NCBI RefSeq assembly: GCF_017876595.1
Contig: NZ_JAGIOG010000001.1
Span: 2,294,001 to 2,358,000 of the forward strand
Source: Aeromicrobium fastidiosum
GTDB taxonomy: Bacteria; Actinomycetota; Actinomycetes; Propionibacteriales; Nocardioidaceae
Length of the DNA stretch: 64,000 bases
Direction of reading: 5' to 3'
Position numbers and translations under genes: made by a program
Part shown: one piece after another, positions 27,701-34,520 of the stretch
Position numbering within the stretch: position 1 is the stretch's first letter
Layout of the letters: each line of letters begins with the position of its first letter
The notes under the pieces: model-generated
What the model saw: the letters and a program-made list of their open reading frames with translations, nothing else
Told to the model about the DNA's origin: nothing
Database searches by the model: none

Positions 27701-30700
27701 CGACCCGCTCCAGGCCGTCCTGTTCGACGACCGCTGGGCCTCGGCGCGCGAGGACCTCGCGCGCCTGGCCGTCGGTCAGACCGTCGATGCCTCCTTCGTG
27801 GGTGCCGGCGCGGTCGTCTCGGCGCAGGCCACCTGGTGGTCCGAGCACGTGGACGACGTGAACCTGGCGGACCGCTTCCGTCAGATCGCGTCCGACGCGC
27901 TCGCCACGACCGCCGGCCAGTGGTCCGACGACCTCGCGGTCGTCACGGGTGCCAGCAAGGGCTCGATCGCCGCGGGCGTCACGGCCCAGCTGCTCGCCGG
28001 TGGTGCGACGGTCGTCGCGACGACGTCGGGCATGGGCCCGGCGAAGCTCGCCTTCTTCAAGGATCTCTACCGCAGGCACGCCGTGCACGGGGCTGCCCTG
28101 TGGGTCGTGCCGGCCAACATGGCGTCGTTCGCCGACGTCGACGCGCTCGCGACCTGGATCAACGGCGAGCAGACGCAGACGCGGGCGGGTGCCACGACGG
28201 TGCTCAAGCCGGCCATGACGCCGACCCTGCTGTTCCCGTTCGCGGCCGGACGGGTCGCCGGCGACCTCACCGACGCGGGCAGCCGCACCGAGGTCGACAT
28301 GCGCATCCTGCTGTGGTCGGTCGAGCGCCTCATCGGCGCGATGTCCGCGCACGGCCAGGACCACGACATCGACGCCACGCTGCACGTCGTCCTGCCGGGC
28401 TCGCCCAACCGCGGCATGTTCGGCGGCGACGGCGGCTACGGCGAGGCCAAGGCGTCGCTCGACGCCTTGGTGTCGCGCTGGTCGGCCGAGCGCACGTGGG
28501 GCGAGCGCGTGACGCTGGCCCACGCCATCATCGGCTGGGTGCGCGGCACGGGCCTGATGGGCGCGAACGACCCGCTGGTCGACGCGGTCGAGGCCGCGGG
28601 CGTCCGCACCTGGACGCCGTCCGACATGGCGGCGGCGCTGCTCGCGACCTGCGAGCCGGCGGCGCGCGTCGCCGCGCTGAGCGAGCCGCTCACGGTCGAC
28701 CTCACGGGCGGCCTCGGCGGCACGAAGATCGACATGAAGGCGCTGGCCGAGGGCCTCGAGCGTCCGGAGGTCGTCACGCCCGACGTTTCCGGCACCATCA
28801 CGGCCCTCGCCCCGTCGCCGGCACAGCTCGACCGCGTCGAGACGCTCGACTGGGCCCCCATCGACACACGTCCCGAGGACCTCGTGGTCATCGTCGGCGC
28901 AGGTGAGCTCGGCCCCTACGGCTCGGCCCGCACGCGCTTCGAGGTCGAGGTGTCCGACGAGCTGTCGGCCGCCGGCGTCCTCGAGCTGGCCTGGTCGACC
29001 GGACTGGTCAGCTGGGACGAGCAGGGTGGCGGCTGGTTCGACACCGCGACGCAGGAGAAGGTCGACGAGGCCGATCTGGTCGAGCGGTACGAGGAGACCG
29101 TCCGCGAGGCCGTCGGCATCCGCCGCTACGTCGACGAGGGCTCGATGGTCGACAACACGGCCCCGCTGCTGACGTCGGTCTACCTCGACGACGACCTGTC
29201 GTTCACGGTCGGCAACGAGGCGGAGGCCCGGGCGCTGCGCGACGCCGACCCGGAGCGGACCGTCATCACGGCGTCCGCCGACGGCGACTGGACCGTGACC
29301 CGCAAGGCCGGCACCGAGATCCGCGTGCCGCGCCGCATGAAGCTGACCCGCACGGTCGGCGGCCAGATCCCGACGGGCTTCGACCCGACGGTGTGGGGCG
29401 TCCCGGCCGAGATGGTCGAGTCGATCGACCGCGTCGCGCTCTGGAACCTGATCTGCACCGTCGACGCGTTCCTCTCGAGCGGCTTCACGCCGTCCGAGCT
29501 CATGAAGTGGGTCCACCCCGCGCTCGTGGCCAACACGCAGGGCACCGGCATGGGCGGCATGCAGTCGATGCAGTCGCTCTACATCGACACGCTGCTGGGC
29601 GAGAGCAAGGCCAACGACATCCTGCAGGAGGCGCTGCCGAACGTCATCGCGGCGCACGTCGTGCAGTCGTACGTCGGCTCGTACGGTGCGATGGTGCACC
29701 CCGTCGCGGCCTGCGCCACGACGGCCGTCTCGGTCGAGGAGGGCGTCGACAAGATCCGGCTCGGCAAGGCGGAGTTCGTCGTGTCGGGTGGGTTCGACGA
29801 CCTGAGCATCGAGGGCATCGTGGGCTTCGCGGACATGTCGGCCACCGCCGACTCGGCCGCGATGAGCGCCAAGGGCCTCGAGGACCGCTACTTCAGCCGC
29901 GGCAACGACCGTCGCTACGGCGGGTTCGTGGAGTCGCAGGGCGGCGGCACGATCCTGCTGGCCCGCGGCGACGTCGCGGCCCGCATGGGTCTGCCGGTGC
30001 TGGGTGTCGTGGCCTACGCCGGCTCGTTCGCCGACGGCGTCCACACGTCGATCCCGGCCCCGGGCATCGGTGCGCTGGCCGCGGGTCTCGGTGGACGCCG
30101 TTCGGCGCTCGCCCGTGGCCTCGCCTCGGTGGGCCTGACGGCCGACGACGTCGCGGTGCTGTCGAAGCACGACACGTCGACGGGCGTCAACGAGCGCAAC
30201 GAGTCCGAGCTGCACGAGCGGCTCGCCGCGGCGATCGGTCGCAGCGACGGCAACCCGCTGTTCGTGATGTCGCAGAAGTCGCTGACGGGTCACGCCAAGG
30301 GAGGCGCTGCGGCATTCCAGATCATCGGGCTGTGCCAGGTGCTGACCGGCGGCGTCGTGCCGCCCAACCGCAGCCTCGACTGCGTCATGGACGACCTCGC
30401 CGAGCACGAGCACCTCGTGTGGCTGCGGGAGCCGCTCGCGACGGGTCAGCTCAAGGCCGGCCTGGTCACGAGCCTCGGCTTCGGTCACGTCGCGGGCCTG
30501 CTCGCGATCGTCCACCCGCAGGGCTTCGTCGCGACGTTGAGCGACGACGAGAAGGACGCCTACCTGGCACGTGCCGAGGAGCGTCTGATCGAGGGTCGCA
30601 TGCGGCTCGTCCGGGCGATGTACGGCGGCGAGCCGCTGTACGCCCGTCCGGGTGACCGCCGGCTCGGCTCGGCCGGCGTGCGCACCCGTGAGGCGGGCAT

Positions 30701-30764
30701 GCTGCTCGACGCCGAGGCGCGCCTGGGCGATGACGGCGCCTACTTCGGGGCTGCCTGCGAGTGA
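21732..30764 (+). CDS. fas: Type I fatty acid synthase (FAS-I)
   Basis: A 3010-aa multifunctional FAS-I, colinear with Mycobacterium Rv2524c. Domain order: acetyltransferase (GHSQGYLA, Ser152), enoyl reductase (AGMTPTTVD; EGGKAGGHHSWED near 560; CVGGGIGTP), hotdog dehydratase (GDHNPIH near 1195), malonyl/palmitoyl transferase (GHSVGEYNALA, Ser1401), Ala/Pro linker, ACP (DGASSRRNQLL, phosphopantetheine Ser 1772 or 1773), ketoreductase (VVTGASKGS near 2071), and ketosynthase (Cys2661 in AACATTAV; SKHDTSTG; TGHAKGG). It makes long-chain acyl-CoA from acetyl- and malonyl-CoA in the cytosol. GTG 21732 has AAAGGGAC upstream; ATG 21678 is an alternative. Its stop overlaps acpS. Confidence 0.97.
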   Translation: MTTFDTPLAATPTSERRGALVDRLLAGTPYAIAFGGQGAAWLEPLAGLVRDFALEAELETLVAQAESMLVPVGPELARVGVTFTPLAWADVLASAESADDEDAPVLPTSEVLDTPGASVPGILLAQLAGIRALHRQGIDPTALAPAAVVGHSQGYLATQSLAGVPDAELLAVARLIGAAAQLVGRRRGLLGQTMLSVSNVVPARIDEILAELPASLRVVSRLRNGRRSVVLSGPAESLRVVETRFDEIAAAEKADRDRKVSGGSPFAPVLEPLPAQLAFHHPDLAEAADLVATWAAACGIDSETARTLTMRSIVDPVDWVASLEQAMDAGASWVLDLGPGDLAARLSARDLQVRGASVIATTTRRGHRELTAAGAAPRPSTPWSAYEPTVVTLPDGSLHVETRFTRLTGKSPALLAGMTPTTVDPAIVAAAANAGFWAELAGGGQVTEEIFAANVARLDELLTEGSTYQFNSLFLDPYLWKLQLGQKRLVQRARAAGSPIDGVVVTAGIPELDEAVALVEELNEAGITQVVFKPGTVKQIRQVVAIAKAVAPTAVHIQIEGGKAGGHHSWEDLDELLIATYGELRALDNVVVCVGGGIGTPEVAAAYLTGDWATRHGFPRMPLDGILVGTAAMATLEATTSPAVKQLLVETGGTGAWVGAGTAQGGMASGRSQLGADIHEIDNAASRTGRLLDEVAGDAEAVAERRDEIVEALNRTAKPYFGDVETMTYDQWLTRFLELSGTPTWLDVTLRNRFVAMLQRAEARLHAADRGPIDTLFADASSVDDGAAALQELLRCYPHGEAVTMHPADVLFFVDQCRTPGKPVNFVPVLDQDVRRWWRSDSLWQAHDARYTADEVCIIPGTLSVAGIDRVDEPVAELLRRFEDATIDGLLASGRSPLRVAGRRRVDDDAGEALSLVLAAPDLVWAGRTVRNPVHRLGAGWVVVDPEHAEHPETGATLVQVAADVAELTVPMARPLTLRITVDRSVLVGAAPVVSTDAAADAMRALVVGAAGGDVPSVTAGRASVTVEWDPDLVADHAGVTGASVPVHPVPDVLVGLAWPSVFAVLGDATTSDGVPVIEGMLDLVHLDHAIRLTGTPPLTPTRLVISSVLDTIEDTDFGRVVAVDVTISTADGDLATLRERFAIRGRAGAGQLVDPERAGGSLGDDVHDTPRKGRASASLVAPSDLRAFAAVTGDHNPIHTNVAAARLAGLGDPIVHGMWISAAAQQVLAEGGGSSRRITGWTTRFMSPLAPGAPVSVQADRVGLDAGAEIVDVTVRSGGDVVMSATARIAAPRTAYAFPGQGIQHPGMGMAAYQRSKAAREIWDRADAHTRDALGFSILTVVRDNPTTLVTRGTTHKHPDGVLFLTQFTQVAMAVLGAAQMAELRESGSFVEGSILAGHSVGEYNALAAVSGVIPLEAVVEVVFQRGSVMHALVPRDAAGRSDYRLAAIRPSQIGLTDDDVTAFVDGIADRTGEFLQIVNYNLRDSQYAIAGTVAGLEVLETEVNRRRAEFGGKAAFILVPGIDVPFHSTVLHGGVPDFRLRLQELLPATIDPTILEGRYVPNLVPRPFTLDRAFLQEIADLVPSQPLDDVLADYESWATRPGELCRVVLIELLAWQFASPVRWIETQDLFFTPVAEGGLGVERFVEIGVGQSPTVANLAASTLKLPGRLGPAVQVLNFERDNGAVFSTDEEQAPIEDDAPAAPAESAETSAAPAAAAAAPAAATSAGPRPADLTYDAADATQLLIAWWTKMRLDQIGAADSIESLCDGASSRRNQLLVDLGGELGLGAIDGAADADIPSLSAQVKGLARGYKPFGPVLTEAIGDHLKKVLGPTGKRQAAIAERVTDVWQLGAGWASHVLAELAMSSRDGASVRGGEFGSLTSISSAADVDAAVDASVQAVAARHGVSVALPATGGGEATIDAAALSEFTAQITGPDGVLASSARLVLDQLGLTPVATVVEPDAADAEVLARVESELGSEWAKLTAPAFDPLQAVLFDDRWASAREDLARLAVGQTVDASFVGAGAVVSAQATWWSEHVDDVNLADRFRQIASDALATTAGQWSDDLAVVTGASKGSIAAGVTAQLLAGGATVVATTSGMGPAKLAFFKDLYRRHAVHGAALWVVPANMASFADVDALATWINGEQTQTRAGATTVLKPAMTPTLLFPFAAGRVAGDLTDAGSRTEVDMRILLWSVERLIGAMSAHGQDHDIDATLHVVLPGSPNRGMFGGDGGYGEAKASLDALVSRWSAERTWGERVTLAHAIIGWVRGTGLMGANDPLVDAVEAAGVRTWTPSDMAAALLATCEPAARVAALSEPLTVDLTGGLGGTKIDMKALAEGLERPEVVTPDVSGTITALAPSPAQLDRVETLDWAPIDTRPEDLVVIVGAGELGPYGSARTRFEVEVSDELSAAGVLELAWSTGLVSWDEQGGGWFDTATQEKVDEADLVERYEETVREAVGIRRYVDEGSMVDNTAPLLTSVYLDDDLSFTVGNEAEARALRDADPERTVITASADGDWTVTRKAGTEIRVPRRMKLTRTVGGQIPTGFDPTVWGVPAEMVESIDRVALWNLICTVDAFLSSGFTPSELMKWVHPALVANTQGTGMGGMQSMQSLYIDTLLGESKANDILQEALPNVIAAHVVQSYVGSYGAMVHPVAACATTAVSVEEGVDKIRLGKAEFVVSGGFDDLSIEGIVGFADMSATADSAAMSAKGLEDRYFSRGNDRRYGGFVESQGGGTILLARGDVAARMGLPVLGVVAYAGSFADGVHTSIPAPGIGALAAGLGGRRSALARGLASVGLTADDVAVLSKHDTSTGVNERNESELHERLAAAIGRSDGNPLFVMSQKSLTGHAKGGAAAFQIIGLCQVLTGGVVPPNRSLDCVMDDLAEHEHLVWLREPLATGQLKAGLVTSLGFGHVAGLLAIVHPQGFVATLSDDEKDAYLARAEERLIEGRMRLVRAMYGGEPLYARPGDRRLGSAGVRTREAGMLLDAEARLGDDGAYFGAACE

Positions 30765-31150
30765 CGGTCGTCGGGGTCGGTGTCGACCTGGTCCACGTGC
30801 CGTCGTTCGTGGACCAGCTCGACCTGCCCGGCACGCGTTTCGAGGGGGCTTTCCTGCCCGGTGAGCTGCGGGACGCCCGGGGTCGCACGACCGACCCCGG
30901 GCGACACCTCGCGGCGCGCTGGGCGGCCAAGGAAGCGGTCATCAAGGCGTGGTCGGCCTCGATGCACGGAGAGGCCCCCGTCATGTCGGAGCACGTGCAC
31001 CACCTGATCGAGCTGGTCGCCGACGCGTGGGGGCGTCCGCGCATCCGGCTGCACGGTGAGGTGGCGCGTCACCTCGCGGGCCACGCGCTGGAGGTGTCGC
31101 TGAGCCACGACGGCGACTACGCGACCGCGTACGTCGTCCTCAGCCGTTAG
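30761..31150 (+). CDS. acpS: Holo-[acyl-carrier-protein] synthase AcpS
   Basis: A 129-aa 4'-phosphopantetheinyl transferase that transfers phosphopantetheine from CoA to the Ser of ACP. The signatures are GVGVDLV at residues 5-11 (metal-binding Asp), RHLAARWAAKEAVIKAW with the catalytic Glu, and EVSLSHDGDYATAYVV at the C-terminus. Its GTG overlaps the FAS stop (GTGA), so it is translationally coupled to the FAS-I ACP domain it should activate. In fungal FAS the same activity is fused to the synthase. Confidence 0.96.
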   Translation: MTVVGVGVDLVHVPSFVDQLDLPGTRFEGAFLPGELRDARGRTTDPGRHLAARWAAKEAVIKAWSASMHGEAPVMSEHVHHLIELVADAWGRPRIRLHGEVARHLAGHALEVSLSHDGDYATAYVVLSR

Positions 31151-31199
31151 CGCGTCTCCTTCGACGCCCGCACCCGCTTGCGCGTGTGGACCACGGCGT

Positions 31200-31205
31200 T
31201 AGCGT
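31200..31205 (+). promoter_or_regulatory. -10 hexamer of the PCD gene
   Basis: TAGCGT, six bases (gagggg) before ATG 31212; the purine spacer could also act as a weak Shine-Dalgarno. Confidence 0.45.
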
Positions 31206-31211
31206 GAGGGG

Positions 31212-31499
31212 ATGACCCCGTTCACGGATGCCCAGATCGAAGACGCGCTCGAGGCCCTGCCGGGGTGGTCGCAGGAGGGCGAGGCGCTCGTGAAGTCGTT
31301 CGAGTTCGCCGACTTCGGTGCCGCCATCGCCTTCATCGGCCGTGCCGCCGGCCCCATCGACGAGATGGACCACCACCCCGAGTGGACCAATGTCTACAAC
31401 CGCGTCGACATCCGGCTCAGCAGCCACGACGTCGGGGGAGTCACGGATCGCGACGTGCAGCTCGCGCGGGTGCTCGAGAGGCTTGCCGCAGCGAGCTGA
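31212..31499 (+). CDS. 4a-hydroxytetrahydrobiopterin dehydratase (PCD/DCoH)
   Basis: A 95-aa pterin-4a-carbinolamine dehydratase, which recycles the carbinolamine formed by pterin-dependent hydroxylases. The active-site block MDHHPEWTNVYNRVDIRLSSHDVGGVT is intact and carries the conserved histidines. Length matches the family. No aromatic amino acid hydroxylase is in the window, so it may act in a moonlighting role, as in many actinobacteria. Confidence 0.95.
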   Translation: MTPFTDAQIEDALEALPGWSQEGEALVKSFEFADFGAAIAFIGRAAGPIDEMDHHPEWTNVYNRVDIRLSSHDVGGVTDRDVQLARVLERLAAAS

Positions 31500-31514
31500 G
31501 CCGCGCAGGCGGTC

Positions 31515-32138
31515 TCAGGCCCAGAGGTTCGAGCCGAACTTGAACCAGATCGCCGAGATGACCGCGACGTACCAGAGCACGTTGATCAGCAGCGTCCAGT
31601 CGCCGACGACGCGCGACACGGCGTTGCCGGGCGCGAAGACCGTCAGGTTGCGCGCCGTGAGCCAGACGAAGATCGGGATCATGACGGTCCACACGACCAT
31701 GCACCACGGGCAGAGCTTGCCGATCTCGTAGATGCTCTGCGACTGCAGCCACGTCACGAAGCCGATGCCGAACAGCGCGCCGGCCTGCAGGCCCAGCCAC
31801 ATGAACCGGGGCAGCTGCACCCGAGCGAGCATCAGGACGCCGAGCGTCACCACGACAGCGAAGCCGGCGACGCCGATGATCGGGTTGGGGAAGCCGAAGG
31901 CCGATGCCTGGTCGGTGTTGATGACTCCGCCGCAGCTGACGAACGCGTTGATGTCGCAGGCCAGCTGAGCCGTCTTGCCGTCGGCCTCGTCCTGGAGGAA
32001 CTTGACCTTGTCGATGATCAGCACCGCCGCCGCGAGCAGGCCGATCGCTCCGCCGACCGTCAGCAGCAAGCCAAGGCCGCGATCGGAGCGTTCGGGCGTC
32101 TCGCGGTCGATGTGGTCGAGCACCATCTCGTCAGTCAT
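31515..32138 (-). CDS. Vitamin K epoxide reductase family protein
   Basis: A 207-aa VKOR-family membrane protein with about five helices. It reoxidises DsbA-type enzymes with electrons passed to menaquinone. The loop cysteines are C61 and C69 (CDINAFVSCGGV) and the quinone-side active site is C143-P-W-C146. There is no fused thioredoxin domain, so it needs a separate DsbA; the membrane-anchored CPGC protein at 766-1554 is a candidate. ATG 32138 follows AGGATCACTGTC with AGGA as Shine-Dalgarno. Confidence 0.94.
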   Translation of the reverse strand: MTDEMVLDHIDRETPERSDRGLGLLLTVGGAIGLLAAAVLIIDKVKFLQDEADGKTAQLACDINAFVSCGGVINTDQASAFGFPNPIIGVAGFAVVVTLGVLMLARVQLPRFMWLGLQAGALFGIGFVTWLQSQSIYEIGKLCPWCMVVWTVMIPIFVWLTARNLTVFAPGNAVSRVVGDWTLLINVLWYVAVISAIWFKFGSNLWA

Positions 32139-32213
32139 GACAGTGATCCTAGGGCGACGGGTCAACCTGTCGTCCTGTGATGCCGCTGGTCGGAGAGGAC
32201 GAGGTCGGCTACA

Positions 32214-32238
32214 GTTCACATATTCTCGTTATCTGAAC
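32214..32238. promoter_or_regulatory. Palindrome upstream of the EthA-like gene
   Basis: GTTCACATA (32214-32222) and TATCTGAAC (32230-32238) form a 9-bp dyad with one C-C mismatch and a seven-base centre, 21 bases before the ATG. A repressor site is likely; no TetR gene is adjacent. Confidence 0.5.
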
Positions 32239-32258
32239 CGCGCCCTGAAGAGGTCATC

Positions 32259-33728
32259 ATGGACGAACAGCACGTCGACGTCATCATCGTCGGAGCCGGC
32301 CTCTCGGGCATCGGTGCCGCGTACCGGCTGCAGGAGCAGTGCCCCGGCAAGACCTACGCACTGCTGGAGTCGCGCGAGGCCGTGGGCGGCACGTGGGACC
32401 TGTTCCGCTACCCGGGCATCCGGTCCGACTCCGACATGTACACGCTGAGCTTCCCGTTCAAGCCGTGGACCAACACCAAGGCCATCGCCGACGGCAGCGA
32501 CATCCGCGACTACATCGACGAGGCCGCCGACGAGTTCGGCATCCGCGACCACATCCGGTTCGGGCACCGGGTCGTCCGCGCCGCGTGGTCGTCCGAGGAG
32601 GCGCGCTGGACCGTGACGTCGACGGTGGGTGACCAGACCGTCGTGCAGACCGCGTCGTTCCTGTACCTCTGCAGCGGCTACTACAGCTACGACACGGGCT
32701 TCACCCCCGACTTCCCGGGGCTCGACACCTTCGAGGGCCAGGTCGTCCACCCGCAGTTCTGGCCGGCAGACCTGCAGTACGAGGGCAAGGAGGTCGTCGT
32801 GATCGGCAGCGGCGCGACCGCCGTGACGCTCATCCCGTCGATGGCTGACGACGTCTCGCACATCACGATGCTGCAGCGCTCGCCGACGTACATCACGACG
32901 CTGCCGTCGAAGGACACCCTCGCGCCGCTGATCCGCAGGCTGCTGCCGGCCGGTCTCGCGCACCGGGTCACCCGCCGCAAGAACGCCAGCGTCGCGATCG
33001 GCTTCTACCTGTTCTGCCGCCGATTCCCCCAGCTGGCGCGCAGGATCCTGCTGGCCCGCGCCAAGCGCCAGCTGCCGCAGGGCACCGACATGCGGCACTT
33101 CACGCCGCGCTACGACCCGTGGGACCAGCGGCTCTGCGTCGTGCCCGACGGCGACCTCTTCCGGTCGATCCGGCGCGGCAAGGCCTCGATCGTCACCGAC
33201 ACCATCGCGCGATTCACGCCCACGGGCATCGACCTCGACTCCGGCGAGCACCTCGACGCCGACATCGTCGTCACCGCGACGGGCCTGCAGGTCGTGGCGC
33301 TGGGCCAGATCGACTTCGAGGTGGACGGCCGGGCGATCGACGCCCACGAGCTGTACGTCTACAAGGGGCTGATGTTCAGTGGCATGCCCAACTTCGCGTG
33401 GTGCGTCGGGTACACCAATGCCTCGTGGACGCTGCGCGCCGACCTGTCGTCGCAGTACGTGTGCCGCCTGATCAACCACCTCGACGCCACGGGTCATGAC
33501 TTCGGCATGCCCGATCCGCGGGGCGCTGCGGGCCAGGCTGCCCCGATCCTCGACCTGTCGTCGGGCTACGTCACCCGCGTGGCCGATCTGCTGCCGCAGC
33601 AGGGATCGACGTCGCCGTGGACGATCCGGCAGAACTGGTTCCTCGACTCCCGCGACATGAAGCACACCGACCTCGATCAGGAGATGGTGTTCGGCAGGGC
33701 GACGGTGCCGGCGGCCGTCCCGGCCTGA
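32259..33728 (+). CDS. EthA-like flavin-dependent (Baeyer-Villiger) monooxygenase
   Basis: A 489-aa FAD/NADPH monooxygenase, the same length as M. tuberculosis EthA and similar along its length (VGGTWDLFRYPGIRSDSDMYTL, GSGATAVTLIPSMAD, HFTPRYDPWDQRLCVVPDGDLFRSIR). The FAD motif is GAGLSGIG near residue 12, the NADPH motif GSGATA near 186, and the BVMO fingerprint reads FEGQVVHPQFWP. Such enzymes oxidise ketones to esters or oxygenate sulfur, including thioamide prodrugs. GAGG precedes ATG 32259. The natural substrate is unknown. Confidence 0.93.
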   Translation: MDEQHVDVIIVGAGLSGIGAAYRLQEQCPGKTYALLESREAVGGTWDLFRYPGIRSDSDMYTLSFPFKPWTNTKAIADGSDIRDYIDEAADEFGIRDHIRFGHRVVRAAWSSEEARWTVTSTVGDQTVVQTASFLYLCSGYYSYDTGFTPDFPGLDTFEGQVVHPQFWPADLQYEGKEVVVIGSGATAVTLIPSMADDVSHITMLQRSPTYITTLPSKDTLAPLIRRLLPAGLAHRVTRRKNASVAIGFYLFCRRFPQLARRILLARAKRQLPQGTDMRHFTPRYDPWDQRLCVVPDGDLFRSIRRGKASIVTDTIARFTPTGIDLDSGEHLDADIVVTATGLQVVALGQIDFEVDGRAIDAHELYVYKGLMFSGMPNFAWCVGYTNASWTLRADLSSQYVCRLINHLDATGHDFGMPDPRGAAGQAAPILDLSSGYVTRVADLLPQQGSTSPWTIRQNWFLDSRDMKHTDLDQEMVFGRATVPAAVPA

Positions 33729-33740
33729 GCCCGCGGCGAC

Positions 33741-34520
33741 TCAGGTCTGGCAGTGCGGGCACCAGAAGGTGTCGCGCTCGGTCGTGGGCCGGTCGCCGAG
33801 CTTGCCGCTGCTCAGCCGGGTGCCGCAGCGCCGGCAGCGCCCGCGCTCGCGGCTGTAGACCCAGCGGTCCTCGCCCGTGCGGGTGCTGCCGGTGAACGAC
33901 CGCTCGACGCGCGCCTTGTTGACGTCGAGCATGCGCTGGCCGCGGGAGATGACGCGGCGCAGGTCGGGCACCTCGCCGACGGGGCGGGTGGGCAGCAGGC
34001 CCATGATGAACAACAGCTCGTTGACGTACTCGTTGCCGAAGCCCGCGAGGTTGCGCTGGTCGAGCAGGGCCAGGAACACCGGTCGGGACGGATCGGAGCC
34101 GGTGCGCGCGACGGCCTTGTCGAGACTCCAGTCGGGGCCGAGCAGATCGGGTCCGAGGTGACCGACGACCGACTCCTCGTCGCCGATCTCGACGACCTCG
34201 AGGATGCCGAGGGAGTAGCCGATCGCCTGCCACTCGTCGTTCTCGAGCACCGCGCGCGCCGAGTGGCCGGGACGACGCCACGGCGAGTCGAGCCGCTGCA
34301 CGTGCCACGCACCCTCCATCTTGAGGTGCGAGTGGATGCTGTGGCCGGGCGTGCGGATCAGCAGGTGCTTGCCCCGGCTGACGACCTCGTCGACGACCTG
34401 CCCCGAGAGGTCGAGCGTCGCGAAGGCCGGGACCCTGAAGTCGGTGCGGGTCAGCTCGCGACCCGCCAGGGCCTCGTGCAGGTGGTGGGCCGTGCGCCAG
34501 ACGGTGTCGCCCTCAGGCAT
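33741..34520 (-). CDS. nei: Fpg/Nei-family DNA glycosylase (Nei2 type)
   Basis: A 259-aa DNA glycosylase/AP lyase that excises oxidised bases. The N-terminus MPEGDTVWR has the catalytic Pro2 and Glu3 and is typical of Nei rather than Fpg. The H2TH region (NLAGFGNEYVNELLFI) and a C-terminal zinc finger (CRRCGTRL ... FWCPHC) are complete. It overlaps the lhr stop by eight bases, so it is cotranscribed with Lhr, forming a DNA repair pair. Confidence 0.94.
   Translation of the reverse strand: MPEGDTVWRTAHHLHEALAGRELTRTDFRVPAFATLDLSGQVVDEVVSRGKHLLIRTPGHSIHSHLKMEGAWHVQRLDSPWRRPGHSARAVLENDEWQAIGYSLGILEVVEIGDEESVVGHLGPDLLGPDWSLDKAVARTGSDPSRPVFLALLDQRNLAGFGNEYVNELLFIMGLLPTRPVGEVPDLRRVISRGQRMLDVNKARVERSFTGSTRTGEDRWVYSRERGRCRRCGTRLSSGKLGDRPTTERDTFWCPHCQT

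Noticed and set aside
21663..30515. A 2950-codon open frame on the minus strand opposite FAS-I.
   Set aside because: It is the mirror of GC-rich codon use: its product is a monotone Arg/Gly/Val/Asp-rich string without domains, while the plus strand carries a complete FAS-I.
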